Positions 8,519-16,695 of a stretch of DNA of 64,000 bases are shown in pieces. Both the position numbers and the translations under genes were made by a program. The stretch is from Alkalibacillus silvisoli (GTDB taxonomy: Bacteria > Bacillota > Bacilli > Bacillales > Alkalibacillaceae). The stretch is from assembly GCF_039521975.1 (NCBI RefSeq), contig NZ_BAAACZ010000003.1, positions 1-64,000 of the forward strand, written 5' to 3'. Below the pieces are notes generated by a model, which saw only the letters and a list, made by a program, of their open reading frames with translations, was not told the DNA's origin and did no database searches. Position 1 is the stretch's first letter; each line of letters starts with the position of its first letter.

Positions 8519-8548
8519 AGCATTTATTTTGAATTCAAGATAAATGCT
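8519..8548. promoter_or_regulatory. 30-bp palindrome, MhqR-like operator, with promoter
   Basis: Bases 8519-8548 form a palindrome centred on GAATTC (8531-8536) with only one mismatched pair. The centre, TATTTTGAATTCAAGATA, closely resembles the MhqR box of B. subtilis (TATCTCGAATTCGAGATA), which controls mhqD and other quinone-resistance genes. A promoter overlaps it: TTGAAT (8529-8534), 18-bp spacer, TAATAT (8553-8558). A bound repressor would cover the -35. The start codon of the mhqD-like gene is 60 bases downstream. Confidence 0.75.
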
Positions 8549-8607
8549 ATGGTAATATGAAGTTATGAATGATCGTATTAATGAGTGAATGAAAGGAGAT
8601 TGTTGTT

Positions 8608-9210
8608 ATGAAGCATATATTCCGTGAAGGGAAAGACCTTTCCAAGCAAACTTTGTTACTTTTACATGGTACAGGTGGTAATGAACAAGACTTATTACCT
8701 TTAGTTGATCATATAGACCCTGAAGCTAATGTGTTAAGTGTTCGAGGCAATGTTTCTGAAAATGGTATGCCACGATATTTTCGTCGTTTAGCAGAAGGGG
8801 TTTTTGATGAAGAGGATTTAATCTTCCGAACGAAAGAGCTGTACGAATTCTTAAACGAGGCGGCCCAAGATTACGGGTTTGACCGTGATCAAGTTGTGGC
8901 TGTTGGGTATTCAAATGGTGCTAATATTGCGGGTAGTTTAATGTTTCATTATGAAGATTCCTTAAAAGCAGCTAGTTTACACCACCCAATGGTGCCGCGT
9001 CGTGGAATTGAATTACCAGATTTAGACGGTAAAGATGTATTTATCGCAGCTGGAACGAATGATCCGATTTGTCCAGCGCAGGAATCAGAAGATCTTAAAG
9101 AATTACTAGAAGGTGCTGGTGCTAATGTTCAGCTGCACTGGGAAAGTCAAGGGCACCAACTCAACTTAGGTGAAGTAAAAGCAGCAGCTGAATGGTATAA
9201 CAATTTGTAA
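8608..9210 (+). CDS. mhqD: MhqD-like carboxylesterase/phospholipase, alpha/beta hydrolase
   Basis: This 200-residue alpha/beta hydrolase has the oxyanion motif LLLHGTGGNEQD (residues 17-28) and the nucleophile elbow VGYSNGAN. The acid is probably Asp in GTNDPICP and the histidine is in SQGHQL. It resembles B. subtilis MhqD closely in length and motifs (for example NGMPRYFRRLAEGVFDEEDL). MhqD belongs to the methylhydroquinone/catechol stress regulon, though its own substrate is not defined. The upstream palindrome supports quinone-responsive control. There is no partner dioxygenase gene next to it. GGAG lies ten bases before the ATG. Confidence 0.85.
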   Translation: MKHIFREGKDLSKQTLLLLHGTGGNEQDLLPLVDHIDPEANVLSVRGNVSENGMPRYFRRLAEGVFDEEDLIFRTKELYEFLNEAAQDYGFDRDQVVAVGYSNGANIAGSLMFHYEDSLKAASLHHPMVPRRGIELPDLDGKDVFIAAGTNDPICPAQESEDLKELLEGAGANVQLHWESQGHQLNLGEVKAAAEWYNNL

Positions 9211-9223
9211 ATCATTTTATTTA

Positions 9224-9260
9224 CCCCCCCCCCCTAGTTCAATTAATGAGTTAGGGGGGA
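9224..9260. terminator. C/G-rich hairpin between convergent genes with an 11-C run
   Basis: CCCCCCTA (9229-9236) pairs with TAGGGGGG (9252-9259). The 5' arm is part of an 11-base cytosine run (9224-9234). It sits between the convergent esterase and acyltransferase genes and is the only terminator candidate for both. The run length may vary between cells or reads. Confidence 0.6.
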
Positions 9261-9267
9261 TATTGTT

Positions 9268-10308
9268 TTAATCCATATGGGCAAAAGAAAGGTCTGTATC
9301 AACTTCTCCTTCAATTTTATTAAATGCTATATCTTCACCCTTTAACCAAGAATCAAAGCTGAATTTAACAGGCTCTGCATCGCCACCTAAGGCAAACCAC
9401 GCCTCACGTTGTTTTGGAAAGTAGGCTGAGGTATGAATAGTTCCAGCCCAACTTTTATATTTATGTGAGAAAACGCCACGCCCACTGTCATTCATCAGGC
9501 GAAAAGCTTCTTTCGCACTCATGTTAGATTCTCTTTGTAAGTTAATAGCCTCTTTTCGTTTATAGGAGTCTTCTAAGTGATGGCGATTTTCTTTAGTTAA
9601 ATATTCAAAGTGGTTTGTACAAACATTTGAACTTCTCACGTGTACCCCACGAGGACTTGTTTCAACAACATAAGTTTTACCATTCGGGTCTAATAAAATA
9701 TAGCTAAATGCGTTTCGATGTGGAATTTCTTTTAAGAGTTGCACGGCATGATCGACATTTGCGCACGTATCTAATATGATTCGTCCGATCATATAACAGA
9801 CAAATCCGTCTTCTGGACTTTTACGATGGGTAAAATTATAAGCCATGACAAGTCCTTCTTCATTCATACCATCCATGCGACCTGTAACACGTGATGTTGG
9901 CCCAATAACAGCATATCCGCCATCTGTTGGCTTGAAGAGGGTGTATCGCCCTTCGTATGTTTGTGGTTGATAGTCATAATTACGAATCATATAATCTTCT
10001 TCGGTCATGATCGAACAACCACTTTTAGTAATTGCGGTTCGGTAACCACCAAAATCACGTAAAACCTCTTCCATAGGTAATTCAAGTCCATCTCTTAATC
10101 CCTCTAGCTCAGCCCACATGTTGGGCGCATATTGCATAAACTTGTCCTTTGTGTCATATACATTGATCGAAAAGCGAGGTTTTCTAATTTTCCAATGTTT
10201 TTTACGATTTTGTATGGTTAATGAATCTTTTAACTGCCTTCCTTGTTCATAACCAAAGTCATAATGGCTGCCTCTAAATTGAAAGATTTCGCTATAAATC
10301 TGTTTCAT
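9268..10308 (-). CDS. C45 family acyltransferase/hydrolase (acyl-CoA:6-APA acyltransferase-like)
   Basis: This 346-residue Ntn-hydrolase is of the penicillin acyltransferase/choloylglycine type. The N-terminal FRGSHYDFGYEQG motif is followed by the Gly-Cys junction at about residue 98 (KSGCSIM). In this family autocleavage before the cysteine exposes the catalytic nucleophile. The downstream motifs (MIRNYDYQP, GRMDGMNEEGLVMAYNF) fit C45. Typical bacterial members act on acyl-amide or peptide bonds, and the natural substrate is unknown. There is no signal peptide, so it is probably cytoplasmic. The gene is monocistronic and transcribed towards the esterase gene. Confidence 0.82.
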   Translation of the reverse strand: MKQIYSEIFQFRGSHYDFGYEQGRQLKDSLTIQNRKKHWKIRKPRFSINVYDTKDKFMQYAPNMWAELEGLRDGLELPMEEVLRDFGGYRTAITKSGCSIMTEEDYMIRNYDYQPQTYEGRYTLFKPTDGGYAVIGPTSRVTGRMDGMNEEGLVMAYNFTHRKSPEDGFVCYMIGRIILDTCANVDHAVQLLKEIPHRNAFSYILLDPNGKTYVVETSPRGVHVRSSNVCTNHFEYLTKENRHHLEDSYKRKEAINLQRESNMSAKEAFRLMNDSGRGVFSHKYKSWAGTIHTSAYFPKQREAWFALGGDAEPVKFSFDSWLKGEDIAFNKIEGEVDTDLSFAHMD

Positions 10309-10681
10309 TGTTTATTTCAATCCTCTTTTAAAATTTTGATTTTAATTATACAAGATTTGGTTGAATTTAGCTAAATATGAGAACTTATCTAAAAGTTTGC
10401 CTAAGGAGATGTGTGAAATCGCCTGATTATTTTAGAATTAGGCGATATTTTAAATAATTAGGCGAAAATTGAATTTTTCAGGCGAAATCCAGAATAATCA
10501 GGCGAAAAACAAAATAATTAGGCGAACGCCAGATTGTTGTGCAAAGTTTAGCGAAAATCCATAAAGTACATAGTTGGAACCGATTGATTTAATTGAATAA
10601 TGTCTAACCTTATTGTATAATACAATGTTGATTTCAATACTTTATTATAATGCGATAAAATATAAAAGCAAGGTGGTTAAT
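10309..10681. other. Divergent intergenic region with repeat array
   Basis: These 373 bases between the divergent acyltransferase and trhO genes contain the family A repeat array (10426-10540). Either side is AT-rich and should hold the two promoters. No convincing frame or structured RNA is seen. Confidence 0.5.
10426..10540 (+). repeat. Array of exact 20-bp units, family A
   Basis: Five head-to-tail units start with GGCGA at 10441, 10461, 10481, 10501 and 10521, so the period is exactly 20. Examples are GGCGAAATCCAGAATAATCA and GGCGAAAAACAAAATAATTA. An inverted half unit (ATCGCCTGATT, 10428-10438) pairs with the first unit (AATTAGGCGAT) to make a hairpin. The period is held although the middle of each unit varies freely. 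Confidence 0.85.
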
Positions 10682-11653
10682 ATGTCTAATAAGGATTACA
10701 GGGTTTTGCTTTATTACAAATATGTTCCGATTGAAGATGCTGAGGCATTCCGTGATGAGCACTTACAACTGTGCTTTGACCTAGGCTTAAAAGGTCGAAT
10801 TATTGTCGCGGAAGAGGGGTTAAACGGCACAGTTTCAGGTACAATTGAGCAAACAAATAAATATATAAAAGCTCTTCAGGCAGATCCGCGTTTTGAAGAT
10901 ATGACATTTAAGATTGATGAAGCGGATGATCACGCATTTAAGAAGATGCACGTTCGTTATAAGTCTGAGATTGTTAACTTGAGTTTAGAAGAAGAAGACA
11001 TTAATCCTAATCAACAAACAGGTGAGTATTTAGAGCCGAAAGAGTTCTTTGAGGAAATGCAAAAAGAAGATACCATTGTATTAGATGCTCGTAATGATTA
11101 TGAGTATGATATTGGACACTTCCGTGGTGCGATTCGTCCAGATGTTCGTAATTTCCGTGAGCTACCTGAGTGGGTTAAAGAGAACAAAGAATTACTAGAA
11201 GGTAAGCGTGTGCTAACATATTGTACAGGTGGAATTCGTTGTGAAAAGTTCTCAGGGTGGTTGAAGGAAGAGGGCTTTGACGATGTTGGACAACTCCATG
11301 GTGGTATTGTAACTTATGGTAAAGACCCTGAGGTGCAAGGCCAATTATGGGATGGACAATGCTACGTGTTTGATGAGCGTATTAGTGTTCCAATTAACCA
11401 AGTAGAGCATCATGTTGTAGGTCGTGACTATTTCACAGGTGAGCCGTGTGAACGCTACGTCAATTGCGCGAACCCTGACTGTAATGAACAAATTTTATCC
11501 TCTTTGGAAAATGAACATTTCTACTTAAGAAGTTGTTCTCATGAATGCCGTGTACATCCACGAAACCGTTATATCGAAGAACGCAGTTTATCTGAAGAGG
11601 AAGTACAAGCGAAGATGGAAGCTATTGACGAATACGAAAAAGAAAAGGCTTAA
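10682..11653 (+). CDS. trhO: tRNA uridine(34) hydroxylase TrhO (rhodanese-like)
   Basis: This 323-residue protein has the TrhO order: an N-terminal acylphosphatase-like domain (residues 1-100), a rhodanese domain with catalytic Cys in YCTGGIRCEKF (about 182), and a C-terminal cysteine-rich part (CANPDCNEQ, CSHEC). TrhO makes 5-hydroxyuridine at tRNA position 34 using oxygen. AAGGTGG lies six bases before the ATG at 10682. Longer in-frame starts upstream have no ribosome binding site and would add residues unlike the family. It is followed by the SAM riboswitch region, so it is probably monocistronic. Confidence 0.93.
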   Translation: MSNKDYRVLLYYKYVPIEDAEAFRDEHLQLCFDLGLKGRIIVAEEGLNGTVSGTIEQTNKYIKALQADPRFEDMTFKIDEADDHAFKKMHVRYKSEIVNLSLEEEDINPNQQTGEYLEPKEFFEEMQKEDTIVLDARNDYEYDIGHFRGAIRPDVRNFRELPEWVKENKELLEGKRVLTYCTGGIRCEKFSGWLKEEGFDDVGQLHGGIVTYGKDPEVQGQLWDGQCYVFDERISVPINQVEHHVVGRDYFTGEPCERYVNCANPDCNEQILSSLENEHFYLRSCSHECRVHPRNRYIEERSLSEEEVQAKMEAIDEYEKEKA

Positions 11654-11662
11654 ATTTATTTG

Positions 11663-11701
11663 TTGACATGGTTATAAGTACCATGATACCATGCGTATAA
11701 T
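11663..11701 (+). promoter_or_regulatory. Possible promoter of the met operon
   Basis: TATAAT at 11696-11701 is a perfect -10 box 31 bases before the riboswitch. The TTGACA at 11663-11668 is 27 bp away, too far to pair with it. The true -35 must be weaker and nearer, or TTGACA pairs with GATACC (11685-11690). Imperfect inverted repeats (GGTTATAAGTACC, TACCATGATACCA) fill the gap. Confidence 0.35.
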
Positions 11702-11731
11702 CTAATATTTAAAATTGAATAACAATTTTGA

Positions 11732-11898
11732 CTCTTATCTAGAGTGGCTGAGGGACTGGCCCGTTGACGCCCGGCAACCTTCGAACATCGGTTTGAAAGG
11801 TGCTAATTCCTGACAAGGCAAGATTTTGCTTTGGAAGATGAGGGAGACAAATACGTGTATATTTGACCTCTCTATCTTTCAAGGTAGAGAGGTTTTTT
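11732..11898 (+). ncRNA. SAM-I (S-box) riboswitch with terminator
   Basis: The aptamer carries the conserved S-box blocks in order: CTTATCTAGAG (from 11733), GAGGGACTGGCCC, GACGCCCGGCAACC, GGTGCTAATTCC and a closing GATGAG (about 11836-11843) that pairs with the 5' CTTATC. A terminator follows: ACCTCTCTA (11866-11874) with TAGAGAGGT (11885-11893) and a T run to 11898. High S-adenosylmethionine should stabilise the aptamer and end transcription before metX. This fits the methionine-biosynthetic genes directly downstream. Confidence 0.95.
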
Positions 11899-11943
11899 GT
11901 ATTTTTAAAATGATTATTTCAAGCGATTGGAAAGGAGGAGGTG

Positions 11944-13017
11944 GTGACAGTTAGAAGAGATGTAGGGAAAGTAGTTATTCCTAATTTCACACTAGAATCA
12001 GGCTATATTTTAGATGAAGTGGAGTTAGTTTTTGAGAGAGCTGGACTTGAACAATCACCTGTTATTTTAGTATGTCATGCGTTAACAGGTAACCATTGTA
12101 CTGTTGGAACTGAAGATGAACCGGGATGGTGGCGAGGGTTAATCAATCAAGGTGGTTATATTGACGTTGATGAGTATCAAGTGTTGACCTTTAATGTCTT
12201 GGGTGGTTGCGATGGTTCTTCAGGTCCTAAGTCCATTAATTCGAACACGGGAAATATGTACGGGGTAGACTTTCCACAGATTACAATTAGGGATTTAGTT
12301 GAAATCCAGTATCTAGCACTTAAGAAGTTAGGCATTAACCACTTGCATGCAGTCATTGGAGGGTCATTAGGTGGTATGCAAGTGCTTGAGTGGGGCTTGA
12401 TGTATCCAGGTTTTGTCGATGTCATCATTCCAATAGCTGTAACACCGCAGTTCAGTGATTATGCCATTGCATTTAATCATATTTCAGCTCAAGCGATTAA
12501 GCAGGACTCAAATTGGCAACAAGGTAAAACACCTAAAGAAGGACTCGGATTAGCTCGGGCGATTGGCATGATTACATATCGTTCAGCACCACTATTTCAA
12601 GAGCGGTTTAACCGAACTGAGCTTAATCAGAAGTATGAAGTTGAATCTTATTTAAGTCACCAAGCGGAAAAGTTGGTTAATCGTTTTGATGCGAATAGTT
12701 ATTTGATCTTGCTTAATGCGATGAATGGTCATGACATTGGGCGAGGGAGGGGTGGGTATGAGCTAGCTTTAAGTCAATTAGAGGTTCCTGTTGTCGCACT
12801 TAGTTTTCAACATGATTTGTTATACCCGCCTCATGAGATAAAAGCATTTGTTGATCACCTCAATATACTAGGAGGTTCAGCTAAATACTGTGAAGTTGAA
12901 ACAATTTTTGGGCATGATGGTTTTTTAGTCGAGTTTCAGAAGTGGGGAGATGTGATTAAAGTAAGTTTAGAAAGTATAAAAGAATCCAAATTATTGAATA
13001 GGAGTGGTGAAGGATGA
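11944..13017 (+). CDS. metX: Homoserine O-acetyltransferase
   Basis: This 357-residue alpha/beta hydrolase-fold enzyme transfers an acetyl (or succinyl) group to homoserine. The oxyanion region CHALTGN, the nucleophile elbow GGSLGGMQ, a late Asp in FQHDLLYPP and His in GHDGFLVE give the catalytic triad. Two GTG codons follow AGGAGG (11933-11938), and the second, at 11944, is better spaced. The stop overlaps the metY start (ATGA at 13014-13017), showing translational coupling. The gene is the first of the SAM-riboswitch operon. Confidence 0.95.
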   Translation: MTVRRDVGKVVIPNFTLESGYILDEVELVFERAGLEQSPVILVCHALTGNHCTVGTEDEPGWWRGLINQGGYIDVDEYQVLTFNVLGGCDGSSGPKSINSNTGNMYGVDFPQITIRDLVEIQYLALKKLGINHLHAVIGGSLGGMQVLEWGLMYPGFVDVIIPIAVTPQFSDYAIAFNHISAQAIKQDSNWQQGKTPKEGLGLARAIGMITYRSAPLFQERFNRTELNQKYEVESYLSHQAEKLVNRFDANSYLILLNAMNGHDIGRGRGGYELALSQLEVPVVALSFQHDLLYPPHEIKAFVDHLNILGGSAKYCEVETIFGHDGFLVEFQKWGDVIKVSLESIKESKLLNRSGEG

Positions 13018-14330
13018 GTCAAAAAAATTATCGCTTAGAAACAATTGGAGTACATGGTGGTTTAGAAGCAGATTCAGCAACAGGAGCACGAGCGCTTCCA
13101 ATTTATCAAACGAACTCATATAAGTTCGATAGTACTGAGCATGCGGCTAATTTATTTTCATTACAAGAAGAAGGGTTTATTTATTCTCGAATTGGTAATC
13201 CGACTGTTGGGGCACTTGAGGAGAGAGTGGCACAGTTAGAAGGTGGAATTGGCGCATTAGCATTCTCAAGTGGCATGGCAGCTATATCTGCAGCGATTTT
13301 TAATTTAGCAGAAGCAGGTGATGAAATTGTTGCAGCGTCCACTTTATATGGTGGGACGTACAACTTATTCTCAACAACTTTACCAAAACACGGAATCACG
13401 ACGCATTTCGTTGATCCAACTGAACCTGAGCATTTCTTTAAGGCGATCACTCCAAAGACTAAGGCAATATTTGCTGAGACAATTGGTAACCCTGGTTTAC
13501 ATGTTTTAGATATTGAAAAAGTAGCAGAAATTGCGCGTGGTGCAGGGGTACCACTAATTGTCGATAATACATTCCCATCCCCTTACTTATTACGCCCAAT
13601 TGATTATGGAGCAGACCTTGTTGTTCACTCGGCTACGAAATGGTTAGGAGGTAATGGAACGACATTAGGTGGGGTGCTTGTTGATGCAGGGAAGTTTGAT
13701 TGGAATTCACCAAAATTCCCAGGGTTTACCGAACCAGACCCGAGTTATCATGGGATTGTGTATGCTGAGGCATTACCTGAAGCGGCATTTATTACAAAAG
13801 CACGCGTCCAAGTACTACGTGATACAGGTGCAACACTAAGCCCTTATAACGCCTTTCAGATTGCACTTGGTTTAGAAACATTACACGTTCGCATGAAGGA
13901 GCATGTCGCTAATACACGCCGTATTGTAGAATATTTGGACCAACATCCAGGAGTTGAGTGGGTATTATATCCAGAGAAAGAAAACCACGAATCCTTTGAG
14001 TTAGCACAAAAGTATTTACCAAAAGGGGCAGGTTCAATTGTCGTCTTTGGTATTAAAGGAGGGAAGAAAGCTGGTGCAAACGTAATCAACAATGTTCAAC
14101 TATGGTCACATTTAGCCAATGTGGGAGATGCTAAAAGCTTAATCATCCATCCAGCTAGTACGACGCATCAACAATTAAGTGAAGAAGAGATTGAATCAAC
14201 AGGTGTAACAGATGACCTAATCCGTCTTTCTGTTGGTATTGAAAATGTTGAAGACTTAATTGATGACTTAGAGCAAGCGATTGAAACCGCAACAGGTGAA
14301 TTATCACAAGTTGAACGTGTTAATTATTAA
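13014..14330 (+). CDS. metY: O-acetylhomoserine sulfhydrylase
   Basis: This 438-residue PLP enzyme of the Cys/Met metabolism family carries a pyridoxal-binding lysine in VHSATKWLGGNG. Substrate-binding motifs YSRIGNPTVGALEERVAQLE and SSGMAAI are also present. The length and the insert before the lysine fit the OAH sulfhydrylase branch, which makes homocysteine from O-acetylhomoserine and sulfide, rather than cystathionine lyases. It sits between metX and hom and overlaps metX by four bases. Confidence 0.95.
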   Translation: MSQKNYRLETIGVHGGLEADSATGARALPIYQTNSYKFDSTEHAANLFSLQEEGFIYSRIGNPTVGALEERVAQLEGGIGALAFSSGMAAISAAIFNLAEAGDEIVAASTLYGGTYNLFSTTLPKHGITTHFVDPTEPEHFFKAITPKTKAIFAETIGNPGLHVLDIEKVAEIARGAGVPLIVDNTFPSPYLLRPIDYGADLVVHSATKWLGGNGTTLGGVLVDAGKFDWNSPKFPGFTEPDPSYHGIVYAEALPEAAFITKARVQVLRDTGATLSPYNAFQIALGLETLHVRMKEHVANTRRIVEYLDQHPGVEWVLYPEKENHESFELAQKYLPKGAGSIVVFGIKGGKKAGANVINNVQLWSHLANVGDAKSLIIHPASTTHQQLSEEEIESTGVTDDLIRLSVGIENVEDLIDDLEQAIETATGELSQVERVNY

Positions 14331-14345
14331 TTAGGAGGGCTCAGG

Positions 14346-15323
14346 ATGAGTTCTATTAACGTAGCTTTATTAGGCTTTGGAACTGTAGGGCGCGGTGTAT
14401 ATGAAATAATTGAACAAGAACAAAAGCGGCTAACTGAAATCTTAGGTTGTTCTGTTAATATAGTCGCTATATTAGTTGATGATGAGACGATTGAGCGTAA
14501 CGTTCCTTCACATATTTTAGTGACATCAAGTGCTCACGATGTATTAACCCAACCAGTTGATGTCGTTATAGAAGCGATTGTTGGTGTGGAGCCTGCTTAT
14601 ACGTATTTATCACAAGCTATTGAGAAAGGTTGTCACATCATTACAGCTAATAAAGAAATGTTTGCACATAAAGGGCATGAATTAAAACAACAAGCAAAAG
14701 AGCGACAAGTTTCTGTGGAGTATGAAGCGACAGTTGCTGGTGGTGTCCCTGTCATAAATACCTTAAGACAACTCGTTACTGTTAACCGAGTCGTTCAAAT
14801 TGAAGCAATATTGAATGGTACGACAAACTATATATTAAGTGAAATTACAAATAAACAGGCAAGTTTTGCTGAAGCCTTACAATCTGCACAGCAATTAGGC
14901 TATGCTGAGGCTGATCCTACGAATGACCTTAAAGGATATGATGCGCTCTATAAAGCGATTATTTTAGCCGAATTATTAACGGGTACTAAAGTTTATGGTA
15001 ATCATGTTTTTCGTGAAGGAATTAAAAGTGTAATAAAAGCTGATGTTATTCACCAACAGTTAAAAGGATCCCGTGTTAAACATATTGCTACTTTGAATTT
15101 CGGGCAAGGGCAAATAGATATAAGAGTGGAACCTAAGTGGATTACATCAGAACACCCTTTATACCATGTGGAAGGTGTCGATAATGCTATTGTCATGACA
15201 GGTGACTATGTTGGTAGGCTTAAATTAGAAGGCCCAGGTGCTGGTCAATACCCAACAGCAAGTGTCATGGTGGAGGATTTAGTTAAGATCTTTAGTCGAG
15301 AAAGGAAATTAGTCAATAACTAA
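14346..15323 (+). CDS. hom: Homoserine dehydrogenase lacking the ACT domain
   Basis: The Rossmann motif GFGTVGRGVYE is at residues 10-20, followed by the catalytic domain (ITANKEMFAHKG, EATVAGGVPVI, ILNGTTNYIL and the AEADPTNDLKGYDALYK segment). At 325 residues it stops where B. subtilis Hom (about 433) goes on into its ACT regulatory domain, so allosteric control by threonine is probably absent. Its place after metX-metY under a SAM riboswitch suggests a methionine-dedicated isozyme. GGAGGG lies eight bases before the ATG. Confidence 0.92.
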   Translation: MSSINVALLGFGTVGRGVYEIIEQEQKRLTEILGCSVNIVAILVDDETIERNVPSHILVTSSAHDVLTQPVDVVIEAIVGVEPAYTYLSQAIEKGCHIITANKEMFAHKGHELKQQAKERQVSVEYEATVAGGVPVINTLRQLVTVNRVVQIEAILNGTTNYILSEITNKQASFAEALQSAQQLGYAEADPTNDLKGYDALYKAIILAELLTGTKVYGNHVFREGIKSVIKADVIHQQLKGSRVKHIATLNFGQGQIDIRVEPKWITSEHPLYHVEGVDNAIVMTGDYVGRLKLEGPGAGQYPTASVMVEDLVKIFSRERKLVNN

Positions 15324-15339
15324 GTGTGTACTTCAAAGA

Positions 15340-15388
15340 CTCATAGGGGTCTGGTGTATGTTAAAATAGTGAAGGATTTCCCTATGAG
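15340..15388 (+). promoter_or_regulatory. Inverted repeat next to the yfkAB ribosome binding site
   Basis: CTCATAGGG (15340-15348) and CCCTATGAG (15380-15388) are perfect 9-bp complements separated by 31 bases that include an AT-rich -10-like TTAAAATAG. The right arm touches the ribosome binding site AAAGGAAG. It could be an operator, or a long-loop hairpin that affects translation. There is no clear T run, so it is a poor terminator for hom. Confidence 0.4.
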
Positions 15389-15402
15389 AAAGGAAGTTTT
15401 TG

Positions 15403-16533
15403 ATGAGTACAACATATAAAATACCATTGTCTCCACAGTATGATCCGTGGGAAGCATACATGGACATTGAGGAACACGGTGAGATGGTGTTATCGAATAT
15501 TGAGTTTACCACAACTCATTTATGTAATATGCGCTGTCGCCACTGTGCTGTTGGTGATACATTACTGAAAAAAGACCCTGATGCTCTACCGATTGACTTA
15601 TTGCTTAAGCGACTAGATGATGTACCTCATTTACGTACGTTAAGTATTACCGGTGGCGAGCCGATGTTGTCTAAGAAGTCAGTTGATGAATATGTCGTTC
15701 CATTATTGAAATATGCACATGAACGTGGCGTTCGTACACAGATAAATTCTAATTTAACGTTACCATATAGTCGATACGAATCGATCATTCCATACTTAGA
15801 TGTTCTCCACATTTCACATAATTGGGGAACGGCAGAAGAATTCGCTGAAACAGGGTTTGCTTTAATGGAGCGCAAACCATCTTATGAAAACCGCAAGATG
15901 TATTTTCATAGAATGGTAGAAAACAGCCAGAAATTATCTGAAGCCGGTGTCATGGTATCGGCTGAAACGATGCTAAATAAACGTACCTTCCCATACTTAG
16001 AGCAAATTCATGAGCATGTTTTAGAGATGGGGTGTTGCCGTCACGAAATTCATCCCATGTATCCAGTTGATTTCGCAAGTGATTTACAAACTTTATCACT
16101 TGATGAAATGAAAGAAGCGATCACGCGTTTATTAGACTGTCGGGATGAGCGTGTTTGGATGTTATTTGGGACGTTACCTATTTACCCGTGTAACTCCAAA
16201 GAACGAGATTTAAACCTATTAAAGCGCCTTGATGAAGCAAAGAATGTAACAGTGCGTAATGACCCGGATGGACGCTCACGATTGAATATTAATATATTCA
16301 CAGGTGATGTGACTGTTACTGATTTTGGTGATGAGCCTTCACTAGGTAATGTTCAAAATACGAGACTACTAGACTCATTTAAACAATGGATGGAAACGAA
16401 AACAGCTCAATCCTTAAATTGTCACTGTCCAATGGCGAAGTGTTTAGGACCTAATGTATTAGTTAAAAACACGTATTATCAAGACGTTGATTTCCGTAAA
16501 CGACAGGCGAATATATCGATTTCTAATCGTTAA
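15403..16533 (+). CDS. yfkAB: Radical SAM protein YfkAB (CxCxxxxC type)
   Basis: This 376-residue radical SAM enzyme has the [4Fe-4S]-binding CNMRCRHC motif (about residues 43-50) and the GGEP motif (SITGGEPML). A second cysteine set, CHCPMAKC, near the C-terminus is the CxCxxxxC signature of the YfkAB group. B. subtilis annotations once split it into yfkA and yfkB; here it is one frame. The reaction is unknown. The ATG at 15403 has AAAGGAAG eight bases upstream, while the preceding in-frame TTG is too close. It ends in its own terminator. Confidence 0.93.
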   Translation: MSTTYKIPLSPQYDPWEAYMDIEEHGEMVLSNIEFTTTHLCNMRCRHCAVGDTLLKKDPDALPIDLLLKRLDDVPHLRTLSITGGEPMLSKKSVDEYVVPLLKYAHERGVRTQINSNLTLPYSRYESIIPYLDVLHISHNWGTAEEFAETGFALMERKPSYENRKMYFHRMVENSQKLSEAGVMVSAETMLNKRTFPYLEQIHEHVLEMGCCRHEIHPMYPVDFASDLQTLSLDEMKEAITRLLDCRDERVWMLFGTLPIYPCNSKERDLNLLKRLDEAKNVTVRNDPDGRSRLNINIFTGDVTVTDFGDEPSLGNVQNTRLLDSFKQWMETKTAQSLNCHCPMAKCLGPNVLVKNTYYQDVDFRKRQANISISNR

Positions 16534-16560
16534 ACCTCGGTAAAATGCCGGGGTTTATTT
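16532..16560 (+). terminator. Terminator after yfkAB
   Basis: AAACCTCGG (16532-16540) pairs with CCGGGGTTT (16548-16556), with one mismatch, and is followed by TATTTTG. It overlaps the yfkAB stop codon. Confidence 0.75.
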
Positions 16561-16695
16561 TGTAGGATTAGAATTATGTTAGGTCGCTTTTTATCGTACT
16601 ATTCCGATTATTTTAAATAACATTGTCGAATTAGACATAAAAGAGTAATATAAGAGTTAATATTCGTAAAATTGTCACGAGAGGAGCAACAAGAT

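Noticed and set aside
10441..10540. Possible CRISPR array (regular repeats between genes)
   Set aside because: The units are contiguous 20-mers with no unique spacers, no long conserved repeat and no cas genes anywhere in the window.
11663..11701. TTGACA and TATAAT as a matched promoter before the SAM riboswitch
   Set aside because: The boxes are perfect but 27 bp apart, too far for sigma-A. The region is reported only as a possible promoter with low confidence.
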